Origin: Coraliomargarita algicola
GTDB taxonomy: Bacteria; Verrucomicrobiota; Verrucomicrobiia; Opitutales; Coraliomargaritaceae
Assembly (NCBI RefSeq): GCF_033878955.1
Contig: NZ_CP138858.1
Coordinates: forward strand, 1,116,001 to 1,180,000
Length of the DNA: 64,000 nt
Direction of reading: 5' to 3'
Part shown: positions 1-10,400 of the stretch, piece by piece
Position numbering within the stretch: the stretch's first letter is position 1
How the letters are laid out: the number at the start of each line of letters is the position of its first letter
The notes under the pieces: model-generated
What the model saw: the letters and a program-made list of their open reading frames with translations, nothing else
Told to the model about the DNA's origin: nothing
Database searches by the model: none
Made by a program: the position numbers and the translations under genes

Positions 1-1
1 C

Positions 2-3000
2 GAAAACGCCCCACCTGCGATAGGCGGCATCGATTTCTGGAAACTGGACGCCATGCACGTGCCGGTATCCCCGACCCGTAACATTATGCCGAACCCAAGT
101 TTCGAACAGGGCTTACGCTATTGGAGCTGGGCCACTTACCGGGGCGCATCCTATAATCCTGCGGACAAAAATCAGACTGAAGTCGTGGACGGCGGTTTAT
201 TTGGCTCCAAGGCACTGCTCTTTCGTCAGCCTAAAGGCACCGCCAATAGCACAAGCTTTCCCATGGCTCTGGATCAGGGAGCGATGTATACCTTGAGCTT
301 TTATGCTAAAGCCCAAAAGAATGCAGGGTCCTTCAGCATCTTTCCTATCAATGCGGCCAAAGGTGGCACGATGCCCAATTGGTATCCTAAAGATGCTAGC
401 TACTCCGTAACAAATGAGTGGCAACGTTTTTCAAAAACGTTCATTGCCGATGACAAAGGAATATTTCTCGTGCTTCGTGGTGGCTCTGGAGATGCGATTC
501 TACTAGACGGCTTGCAGCTGGAAAAAGGTGAAGAGCCCAGCGAGTTTGTTAGCGCACCGATCGAGGGGTATTTAACTACATCGAATCCAGACAATGACCT
601 CGTCAAAGGCAGTCCGATTGAGGCGCAGATGCGTCTCACAGGAACGCCTGGCACCAGCGGACAGGTCGTGATCACTGCCAAGAATGCATTCCGCGAGACG
701 GTACACAAAGGCACATACACGATGCATATCGGTGAAGACGGCATTCAAAATATCCCTCTCATTTTTGACGCAAAACGTTTCGGCGAAGGTATCTTTGTTG
801 TCCAAGCAGAATATCAGGTCGGGGAACATCCGCCCTACTATGATTACTATCGTCTCTCCATTATGACGCCGCTGGAGAATACCCATGCAACTAAGAATCT
901 CTTTTCAGCCACGGCCGCAGGGCCAGACTTTTTCCGAATTTGGCGCGCAGAAGACGGTGCACGTAAATACCGGGAATGGGGATTTGGATCTGTCGTAAAG
1001 CAAATTCCGATCAAAACAGACAGCAGTGACCCAGCTGAAATAGCTGAGCTTGAAATGATGCAGAAGAACCGAATCCAAAACCTGTTCACTGGTATCTATA
1101 AACTAAAGAAGCAATACGGCATGGGCGCCTACTACAAGGACTGGAAGGCAATTACACCGGAAGTCGAAAAGCAGATCGAAGAAGATGCCTATAATATGGT
1201 CAAGGGTGCACAGCTGGACACCTATCAATACTTCGGATTCGGTAACGAAGAGGAGCTCGGCTACCTCATCAGTAACAAGCTATTTGATGAATACGTCAAA
1301 GCCCAACATGCCACTTACCGTGGCGTGAAACGCGCCAATCCGAATGCCCTGGTCGCTCCCACTTCGGGCCCCTCAGGCTATAACATTTTACGTGGATACG
1401 ATGAAATGGAAGGCTACCTAAAGGCAGCCGAGAAAGCTGGATTCCGATATGATGCGATCGCCATTCATCCCTACTTAAATGGCAACAAAGGCTGGTTGAC
1501 CAATAACGACCGTGATACAGAAACGGCACGACTGATCGAGCAGATGAAAAGACATGGCTATGGCAAGGATGTGCCCATTCTCTACAATGAAGGGGGCAAC
1601 ATATGCCACATGAACGTGCCACAATGGGCCACGGAAACTAACGACGGCTATCACAGCGGAAAGCTGTCCTATGACTTCAGTAATAAAGAAATCATGCAGG
1701 CAGCGACCTACGCCAGACAGTTCATCATTGATCTAAAATACTGGCCGCAGGTGCAACAGTCCAACATTTGGACCTCCCCCGTTTACTTTGACCAATATCT
1801 CACGCCACTATTGCTGGCCAAAGCGGTCAATACTCTGGGCCATCACATGGGCTATGTTGAGTTTCAAGAGGACATCAAGCCGTATGCAGGCATCCGTGGC
1901 TATGCCTTCAAGCTCGAAGACGGAAGCGGACTCGCACCGATTTGGTGCGTCGATGCCGCTATAGAACAAGGCTATAAGAAAGGACCGGAAATACGGGTCA
2001 AGTTCACTCAGGAGGTCAGCTTTATCGACATGATGGGGAACCAACGAGCCGCCCAGCCAGATCCAGATGGCTATACCACTCTCCCGCTCACTCCAATGCC
2101 TCTATTGATCAAAGCCCAAGATGTGGATGCACTCGCCGACTCCCTCTTGCACTGTCAGTTGGCTGATGCCCAAAGTATGATTGCCACCGTGATTGCCCCG
2201 GATAATGACGGGAGTCACACGATCACGGTCGAGAACCAGACCAGCCTGCCGCAAGCGGGCAAGATCAAGATCGACGGCCACGAAATCCCCTACGAACTCG
2301 CTGGCAATGCAAAGCAAAGCTATCGCGTCGACAACAGTTCTATGGGCAACCAGTCTGGAACGCTCTATGAGTATGCAACGCAGTACTCGATTGTCCCAGA
2401 AAAGGGTGATGTGTTTACCAAGGATTGGGAGATGGATTATTTTTATGTCCCCTACTCAGCAACCACACCCGACTGGGACGCCATTCCAGCCATCCCGCTA
2501 CCATCCAAATATAATCCAATTCGCCTCAAAAGAGTGATCGACGAAGAAACGGGGCGGCAAAGAGACATCAAAGTAAAAACCGATGACAAGGGTGCGCTTG
2601 ATGTATCAGCAAAATTCAAGATGGCCTGGGATGAAAACCAGCTCTATATCCGGGTCGAAGTCACGGATGATCACTATGTTCGCTACCCTGAAGTCTGGGA
2701 GATCGCCACTGCAGCTAAAGCACTATATAAACATGATGGTAGCCTTGAGGTGTATTTTGACTGTGGTGCCAATGGCCGCATCAACTTAAACAATAGTTAT
2801 GATACTGACGACTACCGCTTTGATTTTTCAGTCAACCCGGATTACCAAAATGGTCGCGGCATGGTCTATCGTTTGCAGCAAGTCGATCATCAACTAGCAG
2901 GCGGCGTGGACATGCCCAGCAAAGACGAAGCGGCCGACAATGTAGGCTGTGAGTTTCAATTCACCGAGACCGGCTATACTTACACCCTGACCTTCCAACA

Positions 3001-3181
3001 GCGCTATATCGAGCCTTTGTGGCTACAAGAAGGCGTGATCGCTGGCTTCAGTCTCTTCGTGCATGATCGTGATAATCCAGACGATCGTCTGGATAGCAAG
3101 GGCCTCAGCCTCTCGACGAAAGATGGGGAACACCCACAAGGTCAAGCCAAGCTGTGGCCATTGATGATCCTCAAAAAATAA
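2..3181 (+). CDS. CBM / TIM-barrel glycoside hydrolase-like / CBM9-like protein, 5' end outside window
   Basis: The frame is open from the first bases, so the N-terminus lies upstream; 1059 residues are visible. Near residue 30 an NPSFEQGLRYW stretch begins a jelly-roll carbohydrate-binding module that ends near LDGLQLEKGEE (about 175). A beta-sandwich region follows, then a TIM-barrel-like region (about 300-690) with GFGNEEELG and ILYNEGG, which fit the acid/base and nucleophile strands of clan GH-A. The last 220 residues (MAWDENQLYIRVEV, DGSLEVYFD, DYRFDFS) resemble a family 9 carbohydrate-binding domain. It is a paralogue of the lipoprotein at 7429-11373, sharing domain order and many short motifs. 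Substrate is not readable from sequence. Probable role: exported binding or hydrolysis of a complex, possibly fucose-containing glycan. An internal ATG at 53 would cut into the homologous region and is not the start. Confidence 0.8.
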   Translation, partial: ENAPPAIGGIDFWKLDAMHVPVSPTRNIMPNPSFEQGLRYWSWATYRGASYNPADKNQTEVVDGGLFGSKALLFRQPKGTANSTSFPMALDQGAMYTLSFYAKAQKNAGSFSIFPINAAKGGTMPNWYPKDASYSVTNEWQRFSKTFIADDKGIFLVLRGGSGDAILLDGLQLEKGEEPSEFVSAPIEGYLTTSNPDNDLVKGSPIEAQMRLTGTPGTSGQVVITAKNAFRETVHKGTYTMHIGEDGIQNIPLIFDAKRFGEGIFVVQAEYQVGEHPPYYDYYRLSIMTPLENTHATKNLFSATAAGPDFFRIWRAEDGARKYREWGFGSVVKQIPIKTDSSDPAEIAELEMMQKNRIQNLFTGIYKLKKQYGMGAYYKDWKAITPEVEKQIEEDAYNMVKGAQLDTYQYFGFGNEEELGYLISNKLFDEYVKAQHATYRGVKRANPNALVAPTSGPSGYNILRGYDEMEGYLKAAEKAGFRYDAIAIHPYLNGNKGWLTNNDRDTETARLIEQMKRHGYGKDVPILYNEGGNICHMNVPQWATETNDGYHSGKLSYDFSNKEIMQAATYARQFIIDLKYWPQVQQSNIWTSPVYFDQYLTPLLLAKAVNTLGHHMGYVEFQEDIKPYAGIRGYAFKLEDGSGLAPIWCVDAAIEQGYKKGPEIRVKFTQEVSFIDMMGNQRAAQPDPDGYTTLPLTPMPLLIKAQDVDALADSLLHCQLADAQSMIATVIAPDNDGSHTITVENQTSLPQAGKIKIDGHEIPYELAGNAKQSYRVDNSSMGNQSGTLYEYATQYSIVPEKGDVFTKDWEMDYFYVPYSATTPDWDAIPAIPLPSKYNPIRLKRVIDEETGRQRDIKVKTDDKGALDVSAKFKMAWDENQLYIRVEVTDDHYVRYPEVWEIATAAKALYKHDGSLEVYFDCGANGRINLNNSYDTDDYRFDFSVNPDYQNGRGMVYRLQQVDHQLAGGVDMPSKDEAADNVGCEFQFTETGYTYTLTFQQRYIEPLWLQEGVIAGFSLFVHDRDNPDDRLDSKGLSLSTKDGEHPQGQAKLWPLMILKK

Positions 3182-3671
3182 GCCAGCCCAGCGAAAGTGA
3201 TCTCAATCTTTTGATAGGTTCTGCAATTCAGAGTATCCGTCCCCCGATAGTTATGACTGAGTCGCTGGCTTAACGACATGCCAGCGATGATTCATCCGCT
3301 GCGACTCCAGCACTGGTAGCAACTGACATAAACTAAAGCCCGTCCCAGATCAGTGGCTTTTCTGCCAGTTTCGGGAGAAGGTTTCTGCAAACAACTGAGC
3401 TGTCCGATTTTGTTCGCGGCTGTCCTTTAAGCTACAGGAAGTAACACTCCCGAGTGAAATTGAATATCCTTGGAGTGTTTGTTCTGTCGGCGCTCCGAGG
3501 GCTTACTCGCGACGACACAGGAGTGCTTTGGGTGGAAGCAGAGCTAAATTCTGCACACACACGTAAAGCTAGCCAGTATGGCCACTTGGCGAAATCAATT
3601 AAAGAAAAACAGGGGCATCGCTGTAGACTGGGTAATTGAGTCACGAATGAACATGCCCACGCCCAGAAGAA
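3182..3671. other. 490-nt intergenic region with two hairpins, no supported gene
   Basis: Between the ends of two convergent genes. A perfect 8-bp hairpin (TCGCTGGC at 3262-3269 with GCCAGCGA at 3280-3287, 10-nt loop) and a weaker AAAGCC/GGCTTT hairpin lie in the first half. Short frames on both strands (about 60-70 codons) have no recognisable domain and overlap each other, so none is called. Confidence 0.5.
3335..3366 (+). terminator. possible weak terminator
   Basis: AAAGCC (3335-3340) pairs with GGCTTT (3355-3360) across a 14-nt loop and runs into TTTTCT. It lies about 150 nt after the stop of the upstream CBM/TIM-barrel gene. The stem is short, so confidence is low. Confidence 0.25.
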
Positions 3672-5611
3672 CTAGCGACGGCGACGCATCAATAAAGTCG
3701 CAGAAAAGACACCGCAGACCAAGGCAAACATGCTTGGTTCGGGGACGATCGTGTAAGTTAAATCAATCGAGCCTGTGCCGCTGTTAAAGTCCAGCAACCC
3801 AGAGTCGATGCCCTCTCCCAGATTTAACACTAAGCCACTGGTCAAACCGCTGCCGACCATCGTGCTCCCCGAATCACTAAAGAACTTGAAAAGACTGACC
3901 GTGTATTCACCTGCGCTCTCTGAACCACTCAAGCTCACGTTAATTGTGTTATCAGCCAACACGAGATCGCCGAACTCATAGTTCAAAAAGTGAATCTGGT
4001 CGGGCGTGCCACCCGAGGCATCCAACTCGAAGTTGAAAACTGATCCCGAATCCGCAGCCAATACGGTTCCCGTGGTCGCGCCGCCGTCAAATACCAGTGT
4101 TCCAATACTGGCTCCGGGCGCGATGACAGAACCGCTCTCGGCAGTCACCGCATTGGCCCCCACCGTGGCAATGGTTCCGAAACCGCCCAGAGTGCTCCCC
4201 GACTCAACTGTAAGGGCCCCGAAGCCAGTCCCTGAGCCGCTAGTATTATTCACCAATAAGGTGCTACTGTTCGAGACCGTGGTGCCACCGGCATAAGTAT
4301 TATCACCTGTGAGGACAACTTTACCGCCACCATCAATCACCACGGTGGCATACTTATCCGTCGGGCCATATTGCTCTTGAATCACGCCACTAAAGGTACT
4401 GACACCTCCAGCTTCTGCAGACAAATGCACCGCAGCGACATGAATATTCACGTTACTGCTATTCTCTAAAATAATATCTCCAGAGAACTCAACAGCACCC
4501 GTTCCGCTTAGACCAATATAGGATTTTTGACTGATACCAGCTGAGTTAGAATTCGCAGTAACCTTAATATCAGCACTCACATCGTGCGTATCAGTTGCCA
4601 ATAGGTGACTGCTACGTTCATTAGCAGAGTTTGAATTATTCTCCCCCAGTTTGACATACAGGCCGTTATTCTCTCCGAAGGCATGATCGTTTTCCAGAAT
4701 GACTTTTGCGCCACGAATGTTAAACGCCCCGTCATTGGCCGATGTCGCGCAAAAGTCTTCGCAGAGGTCAGCCCAGAATTATCCCCCGTAAATCGCAACG
4801 GATGCGGCTCACTACCGCCATTATACAAGTCAATTGACTCGCCCAAGTCGCTCGTCGAAGAAATGTTTCCACCAAAAACGATCTCAGCGTTAATATTCGC
4901 AGGAAAAGTATAGCGCCCCGTACCAACGTCCTCGAGTATGATATCATTGGCAAGTGTGCCATAACCAGCGTGCGTAAAATAGAATCCCACAGTGGTCGAA
5001 TTTCGGAGGGTGATCGTCTGACTGCCGAGTGGATTGTTGCCGAGTAAGCCTTGAAAATTAACACTGCCTCCATCTTTAGTGAAAGAGCCACTCCAGCCAG
5101 ATGTATCCGTCGTTCCAGCCACGATTAAAGTACTATTTCCAGTCATGGTCACATTACCGGTTCCAGTCAAATCACTGGTGAGATAGATACGCCCATTGTT
5201 ACCAGATCCTGCAGTCGACCATGTCTGATCCGCATCGAGGTCCAGCGTCAGATTGCTACCAAAGGTAGTGGTGCCTGCAGTTTTGTTACTTACTAGCCCA
5301 GCCGATCCCAAGGTCAGAATCGAACCGCCTGAAGCGTCAATCGTAATCGTTCCCGCCCCATCGTCCATCGTCAGACCTGAAATCGACCAATTGGCATCCA
5401 CGGTACTGGTGCCCGTCATCGATCCGTTAAACGTGATATTTTGCGTGCCATCATTGCTAGGCAAGACTGGATCCGTGCTCCAATTGGCGGTATCACTCCA
5501 AACACCGCCATCGGTGTCGGTCCATGTGGCATCTGCCAATAAAGATAAGGGTACACCAGCAACTGAAAGTGCTAGCATTGCAGGTAAGGTAATAGGGGGT
5601 AAGGATTTCAT
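3672..5611 (-). pseudogene. PEP-CTERM protein with autotransporter-type repeats, frameshifted
   Basis: Start chosen at the ATG at 5611-5609, giving a clean signal peptide (MKSLPPITLPAMLALSVAG..., cleavage near LLADA). Upstream in-frame codons would add an unlikely leader. The body is Gly/Ser/Thr-rich with repeated beta-helix-like units (LTGDNTYAGGTTVSN, TLLVNNTSGSGTG) typical of passenger-associated transport repeats. The C-terminus has VPEPS, a hydrophobic helix and RRRR, the PEP-CTERM sorting signal recognised by an exosortase. The reading frame breaks at 4746-4750 (CGCGC on the plus strand): the first frame is correct to ...SAKTFA and the second continues as TSANDGAFNIRG. Removing two bases restores one protein of about 645 residues. 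This may be a real 2-bp expansion or a sequencing error. It is convergent with the gene ending at 3181. Confidence 0.75.
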
Positions 5612-5625
5612 ACGGATAAGTGAAT
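5606..5625. promoter_or_regulatory. operator-like sequence (third copy, half conserved)
   Basis: TACGGATAAGT (5611-5621) is identical over 11 bases to the sequence at 16684-16694, and its complement contains the TCACTTAT half of the palindrome at 17641. It overlaps the start codon of the frameshifted PEP-CTERM gene and lies about 140 nt upstream of the divergent esterase. It may bind the LacI-type regulator encoded at 17696. Confidence 0.35.
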
Positions 5626-5764
5626 GAATAAGGAAAAGAAGAGAAACTGAGCTTAGCATATTTTTCACAATAACATTGAAATGCAAACATTTAATTCGAC
5701 TTTGAATTAGGAAGACCAGAATACTTTAGCTAATCACTGAATCATCCCAATAACCCCATTTCAA

Positions 5765-7303
5765 ATGATTGCACTTAGGCATATCTGTTACCTCCTATTC
5801 ATGCTGGCATTGGCAACTCACGCACTAAGGGCTGAAGTCTCGCTCCCATCGATTTTTACCGACCATATGGTCTTGCAACGCAATTTGGCCAACCCCGTCT
5901 GGGGCAAAGCAACTCCTGGTGAGAACGTCAGTGTCCGCATCGATGGGCAGATACATCAAACGCAAGCAGATGCCAATGGAAAATGGACAGTCAAACTAGA
6001 CCCGATGAACGCGGGAGGACCTTTTACCTTAAACATCGAAGGTAACAATACTGTCACCATTCAAGACGTTTTGATTGGTGAAGTTTGGGTCTGTTCCGGC
6101 CAGTCCAATATGGAATGGCCTCTGGGGCGCAGTAACGACAGCCAGCTAGAAGCTAAATCGGCCAACTACCCGAAGATTCGATTTATCACGATTCCACGCA
6201 ATGGCACGCAGGAACCACAAGATGACTTTGAAGGCGCTTGGGAGATCTGTTCGCCAAAGACAGTCAAAGAGTTCTCCGCGATCGGCTACTATTTCGGATG
6301 GCGCCTACTACAAGTTCTGGATGTTCCAATCGGCTTGATTGATAACTCATGGGGCGGCTCCATGATTGAGTCATGGGTTCCACGTGAAGACCTACAAGGT
6401 GACCCAGAGCTTGAAGCGGTGCTCACCAAATGGGACAAGCGGATGGAAGGCTATACGGACGAAACCTATCAGCAGGCACTAGCCGACTATGAAGTCGCCA
6501 AAGCCGCATTCATCGCTGGCGGAAAAATCGGCAATTGGCCGCACCGCCCCAGCAACCTCGCGCGCGGACAGATGCGCCCTGCCAATATTTACAATGGTGG
6601 CGTATATCCAATCATCGGATACGGCATAAAGGGCATGCTCTGGTATCAGGGGGAATCCAACGCGGGCGAGCCTGATCGCTATCTCAAGATCTTCCCTCGC
6701 ATGCTCAAGACCTACCGAGAACAATGGGATCAAGGTGACTTCCCTTGTTACTGGGTACAACTAGCCGACTATAAAGCGGAACACGACGATCCGAACAAAC
6801 GGAGCTATTGGGCCGAAATGCGCGAAGTGCAAACAGCCTTCATGGATCGTGTGCCCAATGGTGGGCAAGCCGTCATTATCGACGTGGGCGAAGGCCGCGA
6901 CATCCACCCTCGCAATAAGCGTGTGCCTGCCGACCGACTCGCCCGCTGGGCACTCGCCAAGCAATATGGCGTCGACCTCGAATATCGCAGCCCGGAATAT
7001 GAATCGATGGAGATCGTGGACAATAAAGCCATCCTCAGCTTCAAACATGTGAGACAACTCTATACCTTTGATATCAAAGAGCCCATTGGTTTCACAATTG
7101 CAGGCGAGGATGGGCAGTTCGTTTGGGCGAAAGCCAAGCTAGTGGGCGCAAAGCAAATTGAAGTGTGGAGCGATGCGGTGCCCCACCCGACCCAAGTGCG
7201 CTACGGATGGGCAACGAATCCAAAGGTCAATGTGTACAGCTACAATGGCCTACCGCTGACCCCATTCCGCACGGACACTCCAGCATACCTGCAGGATCAA
7301 TAA
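5765..7303 (+). CDS. sialate O-acetylesterase-like SGNH esterase, secreted
   Basis: 512 residues with a signal peptide (hydrophobic to about residue 21, cleavage near LRA). The family opening SLPSIFTDHMVLQRN follows, then an Ig-like domain (about 25-105). The SASA esterase domain carries WVCSGQSNMEWPL at about 108-120, with Ser114 the probable nucleophile, and GMLWYQGESN near 290. Members of PF03629 remove O-acetyl groups from sialic acid or other acetylated sugars. In a locus with fucosidase, GH2 and a second esterase, a role in deacetylating a decorated polysaccharide is more likely than action on sialic acid. It stands alone on the plus strand between two minus-strand units. The ATG was chosen because it gives the signal peptide directly. 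Confidence 0.88.
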   Translation: MIALRHICYLLFMLALATHALRAEVSLPSIFTDHMVLQRNLANPVWGKATPGENVSVRIDGQIHQTQADANGKWTVKLDPMNAGGPFTLNIEGNNTVTIQDVLIGEVWVCSGQSNMEWPLGRSNDSQLEAKSANYPKIRFITIPRNGTQEPQDDFEGAWEICSPKTVKEFSAIGYYFGWRLLQVLDVPIGLIDNSWGGSMIESWVPREDLQGDPELEAVLTKWDKRMEGYTDETYQQALADYEVAKAAFIAGGKIGNWPHRPSNLARGQMRPANIYNGGVYPIIGYGIKGMLWYQGESNAGEPDRYLKIFPRMLKTYREQWDQGDFPCYWVQLADYKAEHDDPNKRSYWAEMREVQTAFMDRVPNGGQAVIIDVGEGRDIHPRNKRVPADRLARWALAKQYGVDLEYRSPEYESMEIVDNKAILSFKHVRQLYTFDIKEPIGFTIAGEDGQFVWAKAKLVGAKQIEVWSDAVPHPTQVRYGWATNPKVNVYSYNGLPLTPFRTDTPAYLQDQ

Positions 7304-7428
7304 AAGACACTTCCCAGAAACACCGAAGCTTGAAATGGCACCTCTATTGATAGTGGTGAAGCTCGTTCGTATCGATATATAATTTTCTTTGTTCTACTAA
7401 AATGACGAGTAGTCGTGTGCGTGAACAG

Positions 7429-10400
7429 CTATTTAAGAATCATGATCGGCCATAAGTCCGGTCGCTCGTTGCAGGACGTATTATCTTCAATACTAAGTGA
7501 CAGCCCGCCTTTGAATTGATTCCCCTCCGCCCGATCCTGAAGGAACAGGGCAAAACCGGATCGGGCGCCCGACTCGAGCGAGAGTGGTAAAACATACGTT
7601 TGCGGAAAGATAATCACATAGCCGAACTCATTGCCGTTACGATAAAACTGACTAGGGATACCGCCGTTGCGGACATCTTCAGCCTTCGGCATTTCCGTGC
7701 CATTCGCAAACTCGGTAAAGACTTCCTGCATGCGGTAAACCGATGCCGTCCCTGATAGAGCCTGGCCGTCCGCCGCATAGAAGTCGTAACGGTAGTCATT
7801 ATTATCGTAGCCCTCAGACTTCCAAGGTAAACCCGCATCGGCGAAGGTATCGAAATAGACCTCTAAAGCTCCATCATTTCGATACAGCTGACGCTCCCGA
7901 GCTGGATTGGCCAACCAGCCCGCTTCATTCACGACGAACTCTGCATCATGACAAGAAACACGCAGATAGATATTGTCCTCGTCCCAAGCCATTTGGTACT
8001 GAGCCTTTGGCAGTGATTCGGAATCATCCATTAAGTGCGGCGCATGCACGAAGTAGTTATCCAAGTCGATGTGAGGAATGGTCTCCCACTGTTTATCGCG
8101 GTAATCGAGTGGGAGTGGCGCATCCACTTTTGGAATATAAAAATACTCCAAATTCGTTTCTTTCTCTTCGGTATAACCACTCGACAAATCAATCTGAACC
8201 GAATGATTCCAACGATGCATTGCGCCGGTGGCATGGTTCAAATCGCCATCAACTAAAATGCTTTTGCTGGCATAAGGACTTAAAGAAAAATCAATCGATT
8301 GGTTCGAGCGAGTAATCTGCCCGGCAACAGCTTGATTCGTATTATTCACCAAATCAGCTCCCACACCAGCAAGGTTCGGCAGTATTTTGACTTCGATTAA
8401 AGTGCTCGAACCAAGCACGACAGCATCATTCAACAACGTGACCAAGGCGTCCACGGCCCCGTGCTCAGTCTGCAGGTAGAGCGGCGCAGGACTCAGTGGA
8501 ATTTCAAGCATCTCTCCTTCGCCCACATCCAAAACATTGCCCATCAGGTCGATCACTTTTAGATCCAAGCCCTTCACCTTCAGTTGCAATGATGGACCGT
8601 GCTTAAAGCCATTTTCGACTTTATATGAAGGACTCCAAATCGCAGCCGTCCCCTGCCCATTTGCATCCTTAAACACCATCCCCTTGATATCGGAAGTGGG
8701 CGCAAAATCTTCGACAAACTCAGGCTCTGGAAACAAGTGCCCGAGGGTGTTGACTGCGCCACAAAACATGAGCGGAGAAAAATAATAATCAATGAACTGA
8801 CGTGTATTCCAAATGTGCATATTCTCCACTCGTGGCCAATATTTCAAAGCGATCAGATAGAGTCTGGCCGCACGGGCCGCACTTAGGAACTCGTTCCAAC
8901 TGGAATCATATGTCGGACGCCCACTCAGCGAATACCATTGGTCATATTTCTCCCATTCTGGGACGTAGATGGGGCTACTGGTTGACGTTTCATTGACAAG
9001 CAATCGTGTCTTGCCACCCGGTTGATATGTATCGTCCAAATGAATCAGGTCCTGAATCGCCTCGTCGGTTTTATCAAATAGTCCATAAGGGTGAATTGCC
9101 AGCCCCTCCCAGGTAACGCCCAGTTTTTGACTGGCCTGCAACAAGCCCTCCATCTGCGGATATCCACGGGTTCGCGAAAATCCAGAGGTACCTCCAAAGG
9201 GTATAAAACTAGCCGCGGGGTTCGCCTTTTTCACGCCCCGACGCGCCGCTAGCATCATCTGGGCAAACGTCTCATAATCTCCCTTTTTAACCGTTTTAAA
9301 TTTAATTTCAGCTTCTTTCGTGTAGGCCCAGATATCGCCGTAGCGGACGGGGTCCACCACCGACTCGTATGAGATATCTTCAATCAACTGGGCTTGTTCC
9401 GCACTCATGCGGTCCCACTCATAGGGCTCTTTAGATTGCTTGTAACGATCTCTGCCCAATCGACTGGTGCTACTGATATTAGTCATCCGCCCGAGTTTAT
9501 ATTTCTCGTGAAACTCCGGCCCCATCACATAGGCGAGCGAGTAGATCGAACCGATGCCCCACTTTTGGAAATAGGCCCCTAATTCATTGGCTCGTGTCGT
9601 TTTAGCGCCGTCGTATTGAGCGCCAAACAAATCCTTGGTAGGATGTGTATTATCCAAAGCATCGATAATCGAGAAACGATAGTAATCAGAATAATACAAT
9701 TCGCCCTGCAAAAAGTAATCGGCCTTCAGCACAAAAACACCCTTACCGATCTGGGAAGCTTCAAGAGATAAGGGAAACACTGTGCGCGCGTCAGCCGCCT
9801 CCAGATCAAAAGCATGCTGTTGCTCAAAAACGGTGTCGCCATAGTAATCAAGCACCGTTAACGCGACCTCACCGGATGTATGCGCTTCACCTAGAAGCTC
9901 AAATTTCAAGTCATAGTCTGTTCCATACTCGAGGGAATTATCAAAATCCGAACTGAGCAATCGGCCCTCTACATCAGGACTCACAAAATCGTGAACCGTC
10001 TCCCCTGCTTCCAACTGAAGACCATCTAAATAGAAGCCAGGCGCATTGGCCTGAAGCAGTATTCGAATCGCGGGCAACTCTGCTTTAAAATGAATGACTG
10101 AACGCTGCCAAGTATCACTAGCTGGAACCCTTTCCGAAATCACAAAATCACTCCAGCCCTTACCTGGTAAGTTATTAATACTGAAGACGGGCGTCACACT
10201 CACCTCAGCTGAACTCCCCTTGTGATAGAAGCTAAGTGTGTATTCCTGCCCTGGAACAGTCGTCACAGGGAAAGTCTCGATGGGCACTGCGCCAAAGGTA
10301 TTGTTCACCTTTAAACTATGCTGACCGAACAAAGCATCTGGCACGATTTCGTAGCAGCGCGGTGCCTCTGGGTCTTCCTCAAAAAACGGGCCGCCCCCGC

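Noticed and set aside
3432..3644. Overlapping open frames of about 60-70 codons on both strands
   Set aside because: They overlap each other, have no domain or start signal, and look random in composition.
4006..4296. Plus-strand Pro/Ala-rich frame opposite the PEP-CTERM gene
   Set aside because: It is the mirror of a Gly/Thr-rich repeat gene; such shadows arise automatically.
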